Origin: Vespula vulgaris
Taxonomy: Eukaryota > Arthropoda > Insecta > Hymenoptera > Vespidae
Direction: 5' to 3'
NCBI RefSeq assembly: GCF_905475345.1
Contig: NC_066594.1
Span: 7,914,001 to 7,978,000, forward strand
Length of the DNA: 64,000 nt
Positions 13,437 to 24,812 of this stretch are shown here, one piece after another. Positions within the stretch are counted from its first letter, which is position 1. Each line of letters starts with the position of its first letter. Below the pieces are notes generated by a model. It worked only from the letters and a program-made list of their open reading frames with translations. It ran no database searches and was not told the origin of the DNA. Position numbers and translations under genes: made by a program.

Positions 13437-13442
13437 AATAAA
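13437..13442 (+). other. Polyadenylation signal, cuticle gene 1
   Basis: An AATAAA hexamer about 490 bases after the stop codon. An earlier AATAAA at 13040-13045 is an equally possible, more proximal signal. Which one is used cannot be told from sequence. Confidence 0.5.
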
Positions 13443-16115
13443 AAGAATACATTCTGCCGAAGTCCGAACGAGTTTATTAGAATTTCAATCGTTCATGCCA
13501 AACAACCAAATCCCAATTCAAATCGCTCTATCGTCTCTCCTCGCTATCTTTTATTTTTAATACTACAGTTAACTATATCAGTATGATATTTTTATGTAAT
13601 TCGTTTTGCGAAAACAGCGATTATTTAAAAAAAAAGATGCATATATATATATATATATTTTGTTATAATTATTTTCAACTTCCTCTATCCTTCTTCTTTC
13701 TAATTTCTCGCATTTCGAAATCGTACAATAATATCTTTTTGTTTTTTCTTTTCTTTTTTTCTTTTAATAATAACTATTTTCGTTTGTAATAAAAATATAG
13801 TAATAACTGTTATTACCAGACTCTTACAAAGTTCGATAATTGGTTGAATTTTTGTATCAATATCGTGATGTATTATTGTGAAAATTTTTTTTTTTTCTAA
13901 CAGTATCAAACGTATCTTGCCACATAAATTCGTTTGCGATTATTTTTCAAAATGTTTGATCGAATATCGCGTTACTTTTAGTAAAAATTTCATTTGAATC
14001 TATAGCAAGCACTCTCGACTTTCATTTATTGATTTCGGTTCGTACCATACGTTCGAGTTAAACCGAGGTCATATAAATCCAAACCCGATAGACGTTATTT
14101 CAGACGTTAGTTTAAGTGCAATGTTTGATACCCTAATTCATCGGTGATCAGTATTATAAGAAAGAATGGTAGATCGATTTATAGATTTGTAGAAATCACG
14201 TTCTCGAGGTCATCGTTCTCATAATTTATCGAGTAATCTTTGATCTTTGATTATGGTTCCGAAGAAGGCAACAATTTTTACTTGGAGTTAAAACCCGATC
14301 TCGTGTAAAGTGTAATTACGATTTATTATTTCGTATATCTTATTTGAAAAGACTCAAGTGAAAGTAGAATGGATGATTGGTATGAGTTATACTTATTAAA
14401 TATCGACGAGTACCTGTTACATAAAATGAATTAACCGAATGATACTTACGAGTATGACAAGGTAACTTGTTTCCTGATTCGTCTTCCCAATTTATGTAAA
14501 TGCACATAATAAAATTCACAACGGAGTCCAGTCTTTGGACATAAACTATTATTTTCACTTTGTTTTCATGATATAACGTTTAAAGAGAAAATCTTTGTTA
14601 GGCAATTTGTGCTTTATTAAGAGAATAATAGAAATTTGTAAAAAAGGAAAAAAAAACAAAAAAGAAAGTTTCTTAATAAACTTATATAATACCATCGATC
14701 ACTACCACGAAGGATATATATTTTACTTTATGATCAATAAAATACATTACAAATCTACACATAAAATAAAAGAAGAAGACTATACAATATGATTTACATT
14801 TCATAAGAATATTTGAATATTATTAGAAATATTAGAAGGTAACGAACGGTGTATATATATATATATGTATAAATATAATTTTTGTTAAATGTATTAGCAA
14901 AATCGTTAAACGTCTTAATTATGAACTTTCTAGTCGTAGGATCGAATAACTCGTGAATGGTTCGATGGTCATTGATTATGCACAATCTGGCATGGCCGAT
15001 TCTAGTAATAGTCCTTTCTTTCTTCTATACGTTTTTTTTTTTTGCCTTTAACGTTACCGCAAGAATGTCAAACGTGAAAACGCTATTATGATCGATGACA
15101 CTTTTCGCAACGCGTGTTGTGATTCACTCCCACGGAAGTTATGTAACACTTTCGTTATGAGATAATCGAAAATCTTAACGTCGATCTAGCAATGAATACG
15201 ATCGAGCTTTGATCGTCCAATCAACGATCGATAGTTTAACCTATTAATTTCATTCATTTTCCAATGAAATCGAATCAATGATTATTCGTGTGATCAAGTT
15301 AATGAAACTTATCGATCATGCTATTATATTAAACGATTTTACTAAACGACTTTACTATAACATTATCTATTACAGTAGTTAAGAAGAGTAATTAAAACGA
15401 TGAATGACTAACGAAGTTTTAATAACAACAAATGTGTTCTTTAAAGTAACACTCTAACTCACACCGAGTATATAATCCATTACTTTCACATATGGTACCG
15501 TTTAGCATCATTTCTCACTTATGTATTGCGACTGCTATTCGTTACGCTAAAACCAATGCGCTTACAGAGCCGGTGTCATTGAAACCTGGAACTCTACTAT
15601 CAAAACAAATGTTAAGTAAAAAATAAGGATCTAGGTATCTCTGAAAACTGTTGCAAAAATTAATAATTCATTACTGTGCGTAATGCATGAATAATTTATA
15701 ATTTTTGCTATATAGACATATATTCTTCGTTTCAATGATAGATCTTTTTTCTTTTTTCTTTTCAATTATAAATCACAACGACTCTTTTCAATTGATTAAA
15801 TCGATTGATTATGCGTGGAAAGAAAAAGTATCGTGTACGTATTTTTAATCGTATGCCTAAGCTTTGTATGCAAAATAGGACAAGAAATAAATGTAGTTCT
15901 TTTATCTTTAATTATTATTAACGAGTAATGAAATTTTGATGTTTAATCGCTATTATTCAACGTACACGATTGTATGGTTATCCAAGGAATTCTTATTAAA
16001 ACGAATACGAAATTCCGACGATTAGAAGGATCTATTCGATACTGGTCAAGCAAAGCTTGAACCGGTATCATCGAGTGACATTTGGCGCAATATGTCGGCG
16101 CGGGTTGGTTCTATG
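13443..16115. other. Intergenic, cuticle genes 1 and 2
   Basis: AT-rich spacer with scattered poly-T tracts. I see no gene, no RNA gene and no convincing repeat family. Open frames here lack coding character and splice partners. Confidence 0.6.
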
Positions 16116-16125
16116 TATATAAAAG
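16116..16125 (+). promoter_or_regulatory. TATA box and initiator of cuticle gene 2
   Basis: TATATAAAAG is followed about 34 bases later by TCAGT at 16150-16154, which matches the arthropod initiator. Together they place the transcription start near 16152. Confidence 0.8.
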
Positions 16126-16151
16126 GTGGGCGCTGCGGTTAAATCATCGTC

Positions 16152-16202
16152 AGTAACGTCCAACCGGTGGTGTCCACACGAAATTGAAGTGAAGTAATAA
16201 AG
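16152..16202 (+). other. Non-coding first exon (5' UTR) of cuticle gene 2
   Basis: From the initiator to a GT donor at 16203 there is no ATG, so this exon is untranslated. The intron runs to an AG at 16572-16573, and the start codon sits seven bases into the next exon. The other five cuticle genes in the window instead carry their ATG in the short first exon. Confidence 0.65.
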
Positions 16203-16580
16203 GTATCCCTTGCGTTTTACCTAGAATTCATCACCATTCGATACGTCAGCTTTGACATTTTCAAATCGCATAAGAGATAGATACTTTTAAAATTATTTTC
16301 GAATTACTACATAAATCACTGGATTTACATGTAGCTAATCACGAAGACAATATCGGATAATAACCATCGGATAATAACTATTGAAAAGTTATTAAAATTT
16401 TTTTCTTTTTCTTTTTATTTTACAACCGTTTCAATAAAATTGTCAACAATTTATCATCATTTATATAATTATGAGGAGAACTTGTTGCGATGATGAGAGA
16501 AGAAGAGAAAAAAGAAAAGAAATGAAACAAAAAAAGAATAAATAAAACACCGACATTAATTTTTCACTTTTAGATACAAA

Positions 16581-16985
16581 ATGGCAGGCAAGATTATCCT
16601 TTTGAGTTTGCTAGCAATAATGGCGAATGCGGCTAATCCAAACGAACCGATCGCCATTGTCCGTCAATCTCAGGACATCAGCCCGGATGGTAGTTTTTAC
16701 GCGAAATGGGAAACTGCTAATGGTATAACCGTTGAAGAACAGGGTACTCTGAAGAACGTCGGTCAAAAGGACGAAGCCGAGGAAGTTCAGGGATCAGCTG
16801 CTTGGACAGCTCCCGATGGTACAAAGGTTAATCTTGGATGGCTCGCTAACGAAAATGGTGCTATTTTCGAAGGTTCCCATTTGCCGACACCACCACCGAC
16901 TCAACCAATTCCTGCCGCCATTCAACGTGCTCTAGATTGGATAGCTACTCACCCATACAAAGAAGATAGCAAGAACAAGCTTTAA
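16581..16985 (+). CDS. Cuticular protein, diverged RR-1 domain (gene 2)
   Basis: A small secreted cuticle protein of 134 aa in a single coding exon. Residues 1-18 form the signal peptide (Ile/Leu core ending ANAAN). The pre-domain is WETANGITVEEQG at 43-55. The RR core is at 71-102, followed by a Pro-rich linker (TPPPTQPIP) and an IQRALDWIA helix. The RR core is atypical. Where the family usually has Tyr/Phe and ADENGF, this protein has Trp at 75 and 87 and LANENGA at 88-94. The loss of the Phe removes an aromatic position thought to face chitin in RR domains. The whole coding region is intact, so it is probably functional with altered binding rather than a pseudogene. The start is fixed by the ATG just after the acceptor and by the signal peptide. 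Confidence 0.92.
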   Translation: MAGKIILLSLLAIMANAANPNEPIAIVRQSQDISPDGSFYAKWETANGITVEEQGTLKNVGQKDEAEEVQGSAAWTAPDGTKVNLGWLANENGAIFEGSHLPTPPPTQPIPAAIQRALDWIATHPYKEDSKNKL

Positions 16986-19900
16986 ACGTTTATACTCTCG
17001 TTGTTATTATATTGATGAAAAATATATTTTATTCTGTAAGAAAAAAAGAAGCTTCTAATTTTAATTTTTATTCCATTCCTTATCACGATTATTATTATTT
17101 TAATGGAAAAAATTTTCCACCAAAGCGTATTAATTAATGAAATGACTCTCGTACTGATCTTCATTGCTCCGGTCAAAGATTTACGACCGACAGAGATTTA
17201 ATGGACAATATTAAATAGCGGAATCAAAGGAGAAAGGAATTCCAATAGTCGAGCAGGATTGCATAACCTTCATTATTCATTCTTTAATGAATTCGTCTCC
17301 CATTAATCCCTCTTCAAGATAGGATCATTCCATTTTTTTCCTGATTTTTTTCTTCCCCTATACTTTATCTTTTTTTTCATTCCAAAACTTGTTACTCGTT
17401 TATATATGTATATACGTATGCGGTATCTATGATTAACAAAAAAGTCGATATTTATTTGAATTATTACAATTACCTCGTGAATTATTTATAAATTATTTGT
17501 AAATTATTTGTAATCTTTCTTCTCTTGTCATCGATAATAAATATGTTTTTTTTCTTCTTTTTTTTTCATTTCAATTAATTTCATTTGAAATATACACTAT
17601 TCCTATATCACAATGCAAATATAAATGATTAATTTATCATAATTATCTATCGAAGAAGTTATTCTCACTTTATCGCAAATACGTCTGCATAGGAAAGCAT
17701 ACACTTAGGTAGTCGCAAACATGATTGTCATTCATTTCTTAACCGCGTAATAATAATCTCACTCGTTTGTTATAAAGATCGCAGTTAAATTCTTAACATT
17801 TTACGCATTTAAAAATCTAGGTTGGGTACCGTTTTATATTGTAAATAAAAAAATGAAAAGAAAAAAAGGGAAAATAGAAAAATATCTACACTCGTATATA
17901 CGTATTTATAATAAATTAATGTTATATAAGTGTCTCTTTAAGAAGAAAATATCTCTTCTAAGCATCACTATCGTTAACTGTCATCGTTGTCGTTTCTGTT
18001 CTCTTGAATTGCATGCGTCTATGACACTTGAGAAAAGAAAAAAAGAAAAAAAATATCTTCACGTATGTAAACAAAACTTGGATCATGTCATGGAACGTCA
18101 TTACGAATGCCAGAAGTGACAAAGTGCTTTACTCAAATGAAGAAGTCAGCGAAAGTGAATATACCTGTACGTATGCATTTTTGTATATATTCGTTCGTAA
18201 CGCACACACATGAACACACATACACACATATACATACATACACATAACCAAATAACTCGCAAGCACGAATGCAATGCCGAAAGTATGCAAGACACGTATC
18301 CAGACACATATTCGATAATTAATACGCAACGGTTACCGCGTAATACAAAAATAAATTCTTTAGCATACAACTCTTGATTACGACAATGTTTTTGCCCAGC
18401 TAATATTCCTTCTTCTTTCTTACCATCTTTGGAATACGAATATTCTTCTCTTCGACGAGATTGAAAAATGAAAGACTCCGGTATACGTCCCGATTATCAA
18501 ATTCTTATTTATATATGTTATGAGCACAACGATTAACATGGACAATATGAATAACGATGAACCGAATGGATATTGTAATAAATTTATTGTAGAAAATTAT
18601 TTAAAAATACATAACCCTATCACTGAAATTTATCGCATTATCCAATTATATTACTTATATCTTCTTTTCTTATATCCATATTATAATAATGTGTAATCAT
18701 TAATTAAAAAAATTTTATATATATATACATATATTACGTACATATAGGAGTTAGGTCTAATCTTAAGATTAGAAATCAATCGACAAAATTTGAATCCATC
18801 TGAATTCCACCCCCGCATTCGTAGAATAACTTTTCGATGCGTTTCACGATGGAAAGTAGAATGCCAATGGATTGCATAAATCTAACTCATAAGATGATAT
18901 AAGTCGGTATTATTCGCATAATAAAATTGCAACTCGAGTTGATCGTTTGTTTCATCGGTGAAAGTTCAGCAAAGATATCATCTCGAGTTCCGGTTCCTTA
19001 ACCCTTGGAGGCGTGCGCGACATCGGCCATGTCAAATTGAGTAGACGCTCTCGCTCGTGCAAACATAGATACTGTTATTGTTAGAAAGCTTCGAGAACCG
19101 ACGCTATAGGTTCAATCAACGGGACCCGATTCGAAAGGTTACACGATCGTCTTTCGTCGTTCGCTAATAAAAATCCTTGACGAAAGTGAAAAAGAAAGAG
19201 AAAAAGAAAAAGAAGGAGAAAAAGAAAGAAAGAGATAAAAAAAAAAGAGATAAAAACGGAATAAACGCTTTCCGTATGGCGTGCGTAATTTGCAAATGAC
19301 GCAATCCTTGAGAGTTCTTATCGTACGATCTGTCTGTTTGATTGATTAATGACAATTTTGCAAGGTCCGTTCCGAAAAAAAAAAGAGGTAAAAAAAGAAT
19401 ATATTCGTCGATACTCGTCTCTATCTGTCGTTTAACTTTCTAATGTACAAAATAAGACGAAGAAGAAAGTAGAAAATATGTCCGTTTTTTAATTCTAATT
19501 TATCTATTTACGTAGACACGTAGATTTTGCTTTAAATCGCAATTTTAATTCGAGATATTTATTCTTTTTATGATTACATATTAAACTTCGTTCGGTAAGT
19601 TAGAAAACGTACGAGTAGTGGGATAGTAGATGTAGACGTTTTTAATCAGCCAAACCGTAGAAAGTAGAGCGCACGTAGGACGACGCATTCTGAATGGATC
19701 ATAAATCTTATCGATTTAAATATTCTCTCGTGACTTCCACGAGACTTCCTAGATTACTATTCGAATTCATTAGGAAGAAATAAAATCGCATAATTTCTTA
19801 TGTTGCGTTTTTTAATCAAGGTCGTGTGACAAAAAACCGACGACATTTCTCCTGGGATGCAACATTTATTCTCAAACGCACTTTGATATACTTAACGACA

Positions 19901-20351
19901 GTTAATTACATCGGTTTGCTATTAAGTAGATATATAAGTGTTTCATATATATGCGCGTGTCTGTGTGTGTCTGTGTGTGTACATACGTATAATATATATA
20001 TATATGCATGTATTCTATATAATATATATATATATATTATATAGTATCGCATAGACGTACAAATAAATATTTACAACAAATTGAACCAGAGTAGTCCATG
20101 TTCGAGGTCGGAAATCTAGAAGAATGGAGGGAATAAAAAAAACGTGGAGAAGAAGTAAGAAAAATAGAAAGATAGAAAGAAAGAGAAAGAGAAAGAGGAA
20201 ACGGAAAAACGAAGATAAGTGCGGCGAGACGGCGGCGTCGCGTGGACGGATTAAACTCATTATCGGGCTAAAAAGATCGTCGTTTTATCTCGATCGTAAT
20301 AATATTTAAAAAGGAGCTGGTGAGATCACACTGGCGTTATAGATCGTCGTG
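16986..20351. other. Intergenic, cuticle genes 2 and 3
   Basis: AT-rich spacer between a + strand gene and a - strand gene (3' ends face each other). It holds poly-T tracts, a CA/TA-rich stretch near 18205-18245, a GAAA-rich stretch near 19185-19255, and a TA-rich palindrome at 20015-20044. No gene is evident. Confidence 0.6.
20015..20044. repeat. Perfect 30-bp AT palindrome
   Basis: The sequence from CTATAT to ATATAG reads the same on both strands over 30 bases. It lies about 310 bases beyond the stop codon of cuticle gene 3. It is TA-rich, so it may be no more than a microsatellite. Confidence 0.9.
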
Positions 20352-21258
20352 TTACAGATTGTTCTCGTCGTCTTTCGAGGGATGTGCTGCTATCCACTCG
20401 AGTGCTTTCTGTATCAAAGCCGGAACTTCCGGTGGTACCGGAAGGTGTGCACCAACTGGTTGGAAGCCATTCTCATCTGCTGTGTAAGTCAAAGATATTT
20501 GTTGGCCATCGTCGCTCGGATAACTGAATGCACCTTGTGCCTCCATAGCTTCGTTCTCCGAGCCAGCGTTTTTCAGTTGTCCTTGTTCTTCGGCCTTAAT
20601 ACCATTTCCACTTTCATAGCTCCATTTGTACGATCCATCCGGATTTGGACCCTCCTGACTTTGGCTGACGATTGGTATTGGTTCATCCGCTGGAGCTGGA
20701 GCCGATGCAGCGTATGCTGCCAGCGTGACGATAATTACCTGTTTGACGTGAAAATAAATCAAAGAGATAAGTTTGGATGATCTTTCATATTTGCGTTAAG
20801 TTCGATAAAATTTTTATACTATATTTATATCGTTGACGTTTAATCGAATAATTTCATTCGCAAGTATTGATTCAAATTTAATCTTTAGCGAAAAGAAAGT
20901 TCAAATAATTATCCAAAAAAATACGCGATACAAATGGGCGATCTTCAATAACGTTATTTCAAGGGTCATTCAAAAGTCTGACGAGCTCTGCTCACAGTGG
21001 TTAAGCCGTTTTGAGTCAGCCGCGGCAGTAGTAGTAAATCCGAGCGAGTTATTAGGTCAGACCATATTTCATACACGCGCCGCGCTTAACTATCCTTTCG
21101 CCTATGTATGTACGAATTAAACGTTGCGTGTAACCGCTCCAACCACCATCCGTTTTGACATCAGATGTACTTACGCGAACAATGTTTCAATATGTACTTC
21201 CTGTATTTCGAAACGAATCTAGTTCTAAATTTATAACACACTTGTAAAATACACGCAC

Positions 21259-21300
<42 letters not shown>

Positions 21301-21763
21301 TTAATCGATTTAAAAACAAAATAAAAAAGAAAATAAAGAAGAAGTAAAAATCCTAACGATACCTACATTAACTAAACGATAAAAAAAGAAAATTATATAA
21401 TAAAAAATCCTTGAAAGTATCAAAATCCGAAAGGTTGGAATATTCGTTCGTTATCGAGACGACCCACTTACCCCACCACATGATCACCACCCTCGGATAC
21501 TAAAGTATAAAACCAAATATCGGGAAATAATATCACTGAGAGAACTATTTGATAAATGCACAAAATACGTATATCACGACACCGTTAAATAAACCCGAAG
21601 CATCATCGATCGGATCGATGGGAAATCCTTGCAAGCACACCCTACCCCTGTTATCTCTCTTTCTCGCTGCTCGATTCACCCGACATTCTCTCCAATCTAT
21701 TACTTCCGATTAAAAGTCTTTTGCGACTCGGAACTTATAAACGCTTACCAATGACGTATACAT
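20352..21763 (-). CDS. Cuticular protein, RR-1 chitin-binding type (gene 3)
   Basis: Coding exons on the minus strand are 21749-21763 (MYTSL) and 20352-20738, giving 133 aa. The first exon was placed by its ATG, a GTAAGC donor in phase 0, and a TATA box about 60 bases upstream. It resembles the MYTIK first exon of gene 1. The signal peptide is residues 1-18 (YAASA before PAPADE). The pre-domain is YESGNGIKAEEQG at 46-58. The RR core is at 74-105, with YTADENGF at 90-97 and the usual PDG changed to DDG at 81-83. A PVPPEVP linker, an IQKALEWIA helix and a short acidic tail follow. The protein should be an extracellular chitin-binding component of soft cuticle. Family assignment is firm; the exact first exon is inferred. 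Confidence 0.92.
21259..21301. repeat. (CA)n-(TA)n compound microsatellite
   Basis: A CA run of about 13 units passes directly into a TA run of about 8 units. It lies inside the intron of cuticle gene 3. Confidence 0.95.
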
Positions 21764-21819
21764 GCTGCAGCAGTAATCGCTGATGGGCAAGTGTTTATCA
21801 AGCCCCGCAGCGCTCGGTG

Positions 21820-21827
21820 TATATATA
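21820..21827 (-). promoter_or_regulatory. TATA box of cuticle gene 3
   Basis: TATATATA on the minus strand, flanked by G/C-rich sequence, 57-64 bases upstream of the ATG whose first base is 21763. This would give a 5' UTR of roughly 30 bases. Confidence 0.72.
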
Positions 21828-22194
21828 CCCCTGGAGGCATCACCAATACACCACCGTTTCCGCGGTAACGATGGCCACCATGTTACTAGGAGATACACAT
21901 GGGACATGCTAAGAGCGAGACAGAGAGAGAGAAAAAGAGATGGAGAAACGAAGAAAGAGAGATTCGAGGAGGTAAGGGGAAAAGATGGACACCACGGACG
22001 AGGGTTACACACGGATCCTCGTTTAACGTTCTTGGCGCCTGATGCATGCGTGCTTGTGCATCTTCGTTCCTTCTCTCACACCTGCATTTTCATATATCCA
22101 TCTGCATCCATGCATCTCTTTTTTTAACACGTGTGTCTACCATCGTTTCGTCTTCGTCGTCGTTGTCGTTGATACGTTGAACATTAACCAAGAT

Positions 22195-22288
22195 GGTGGA
22201 AGAAGATGAAAGAGGAGGAGGTGGAAGAAGAGGAGGAGGAGGAGGGGGGGAGGAGGAGGAGGAGGAGGAGGAGGGGGAGGAGGAGGAC
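22195..22288 (+). repeat. (GGA)n G-rich polypurine tract
   Basis: About 94 bases of GGA and GAA units with a run of seven G near the middle. It is the most G-rich segment of the window. The repeated GG and GGGG blocks could in principle form G-quadruplex or GGA-type tetrad structures. Confidence 0.92.
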
Positions 22289-24767
22289 AACGACACACCG
22301 TATATCACTAAGACTACCATCGTCAGGGATCACTATGTCGCACTCTGTGCTAAATGTCATCGGGTCCCAGTTAAAGGATGCTTACTCAATTGTCATAATT
22401 TCTTTACCGACTTTTCTCTCTTTACCACCTCTCCTCTCACTTTCTTTTTTTTCTTTCCCTTTTATTTTTTCTTTTCTCCTCGCAATTTGTATTGTCGCTA
22501 ATTCGTATCGTCGAATAAGGTATTTCTAAATTTGCTAAAAAACGATGGGTACCTATACGATTACATCTAAAATTTGAACTATTTTATATATATTCCTGTT
22601 TCTTTTTTGGTTTGATTTATTTCAATTCATCACGATGCGTGTATGAACGTCTATGATCAATGGAACCATTCAAATGTCCTTCTCATAAAATCTTTTATGA
22701 TATTTCACCGAAAGGATTTTCATTTAATTATATTCAAACGATTGTGACGCCTAAACGTCCTTATTCGGTGATAATCGTAAGCTAAACGGGACGGAACAGG
22801 ACTTTGCTTAGTTGCCACCAGTTTGTTTTTCATGCATGAATAATCAACGTATTAAAGGCCATCTTTTTACTAGCCGATACTACGCCATAATCGCCGCAAT
22901 GAGTCTCGTATTAGCCGTAATTGCTGATAATATTCGTTTCTATCCACGCGTTGTATCTCTACGCGGATAGAACAATTTATGGGCGCGTTACTTTTGATTT
23001 TTATTAAGATTCCACAGTTAATCGGTGCCATTAGATTGTAGATTGGATTTTAACCTAAGACGGTACCTACTTAAAATTCAATGTGAAAGTCTACATTTTT
23101 TCTATTTTTTTTTCTTTCCCTTTTCTTTTTCTATCGTTTTCTTTTTTTGCGTCATCCGTTTTTACTTTATGCAATGAGCATGTTTTAATCGTCGTTGACA
23201 CGTTAGACCGACCTTGTTGTTAAGTAGATACGGTGCTTTCATCTTATAATTAGCGATCAATGCGGACCCGTTGGAATGTCCGAGATCTTTGATAAGATAC
23301 TGATTATTCATATATTCACGTTCTTTTTTATTTCTAAAACAAACAAGATACTCCTTATGCGTTACGAATGTTTCATATTAATCTCATATTTTTCTCTTCT
23401 CTTTTACTTTTTTCAGTACTTTTTTTGTTCATTGTTTGTTTATTTCCTTTTCTATTTTTATGTAAATATCGTAGAGTTTACTTCGAGGTAAAAAAAATAT
23501 CTTTAATTTCCTTAATACATCGATTATAATCACGATTAAAAACGTACGATGGTTACATAAATATTTAACAATCGTACAATAAACCAAATTATTGAACGGT
23601 GAATGATGTATCGGCAAGCGTTAGTTTTCGTGTTATTTTCTGGAAAATACAAGAAGTACATCGAATGGTAATAAATTGTATTCTCGAAGGAATGTCAGTT
23701 CCTCTCGGTTAGAAGGCAAACGGTTGAAGTTCCCGCGTGATTCACGAACACGTGCGTCATCGATAAGTTTGAAAAATTTTCTTCTGCGATGACATTTGAC
23801 TTGGAATAAAATACCTATCGCGATATATTGTATATTATTAAATATCGATTTTCTAAACCTTCGAACGATCGATGAAGTTCGATGACGGAAACCAAAAAGG
23901 AAAAAGAAAAGAACAAAAAAGAAAAAAAAGAAAAGAAGAGGAAAAGTGAAAAGAAAATATTTTACACGCGATACAAATTCGAGTTAATTATCTCAACAAA
24001 GTGTATGGGCACGAGGAAAGTTAGCGCGAATAATACATGTTTGGTCTTTTAATTAGCTGATTTACGTAATACGGGCAATGCACACAAAGGATGTGCGAAT
24101 AAATATCACATGTGAAAGTACCTAACGAGGTAACGTCCTCAACTGTGTCATTGCATGCTAATCCGAGGAACTTACCACGTGGATCTCTAACTATTAAGGA
24201 ATCATAACGAATTACTCGACGAGTTCAATTCTTGCTGTATCATAGTGCACGAGTAAAGAGAAGTTATAGGAGGTAGGTGTAGTTAGCCTAACCCAGCAGA
24301 CGTGACCAATTATACGATCGCTGACATATACATAATAATTTTTCATCTTTGATAATCGATATTTATCCTTATTCATTTTAGCGAATTTATATAACCAACT
24401 GACGCGAAAATGTGACGAATGAATACTCAAGATAGTAACGTATCATTAATACGTAATCTTTCTTCATAATTAACGAAAATATAAATGTTTTCATGAATTA
24501 ATGACCAATCGAAAAATCATGGTGGAAGCATTTCTTTGGTAATCTTGATATGTTCTTGACTCGCTATGGTGCATCCGTTATGCCGTAACTGACTTCGTCG
24601 GGTAAGATTAATGCACGGACACCAGACCTTAGCGAGATCTGAATTCACTGCTTATAAGGTTCGCCATGTGGAATACCAAACCACAGGATGCGCACGTACG
24701 AATGCAGGTCGTCGTCGCAAGAGTTCAACGACGTGAACGTCTTCGACAAAATCTTCAATTTTTGACC

Positions 24768-24769
<2 letters not shown>

Positions 24770-24803
<34 letters not shown>
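24770..24803. repeat. (TC)n microsatellite
   Basis: About 16 TC units, followed by an imperfect CT/CTTT extension. Confidence 0.95.

Positions 24804-24812
<9 letters not shown>

Noticed and set aside
21478..21494. Alternative first exon for cuticle gene 3 reading ATGTGGTGG on the minus strand
   Set aside because: Its donor leaves phase 1 whereas exon 2 needs phase 0. The MYTSL exon at 21749-21763 fits both frame and TATA position.
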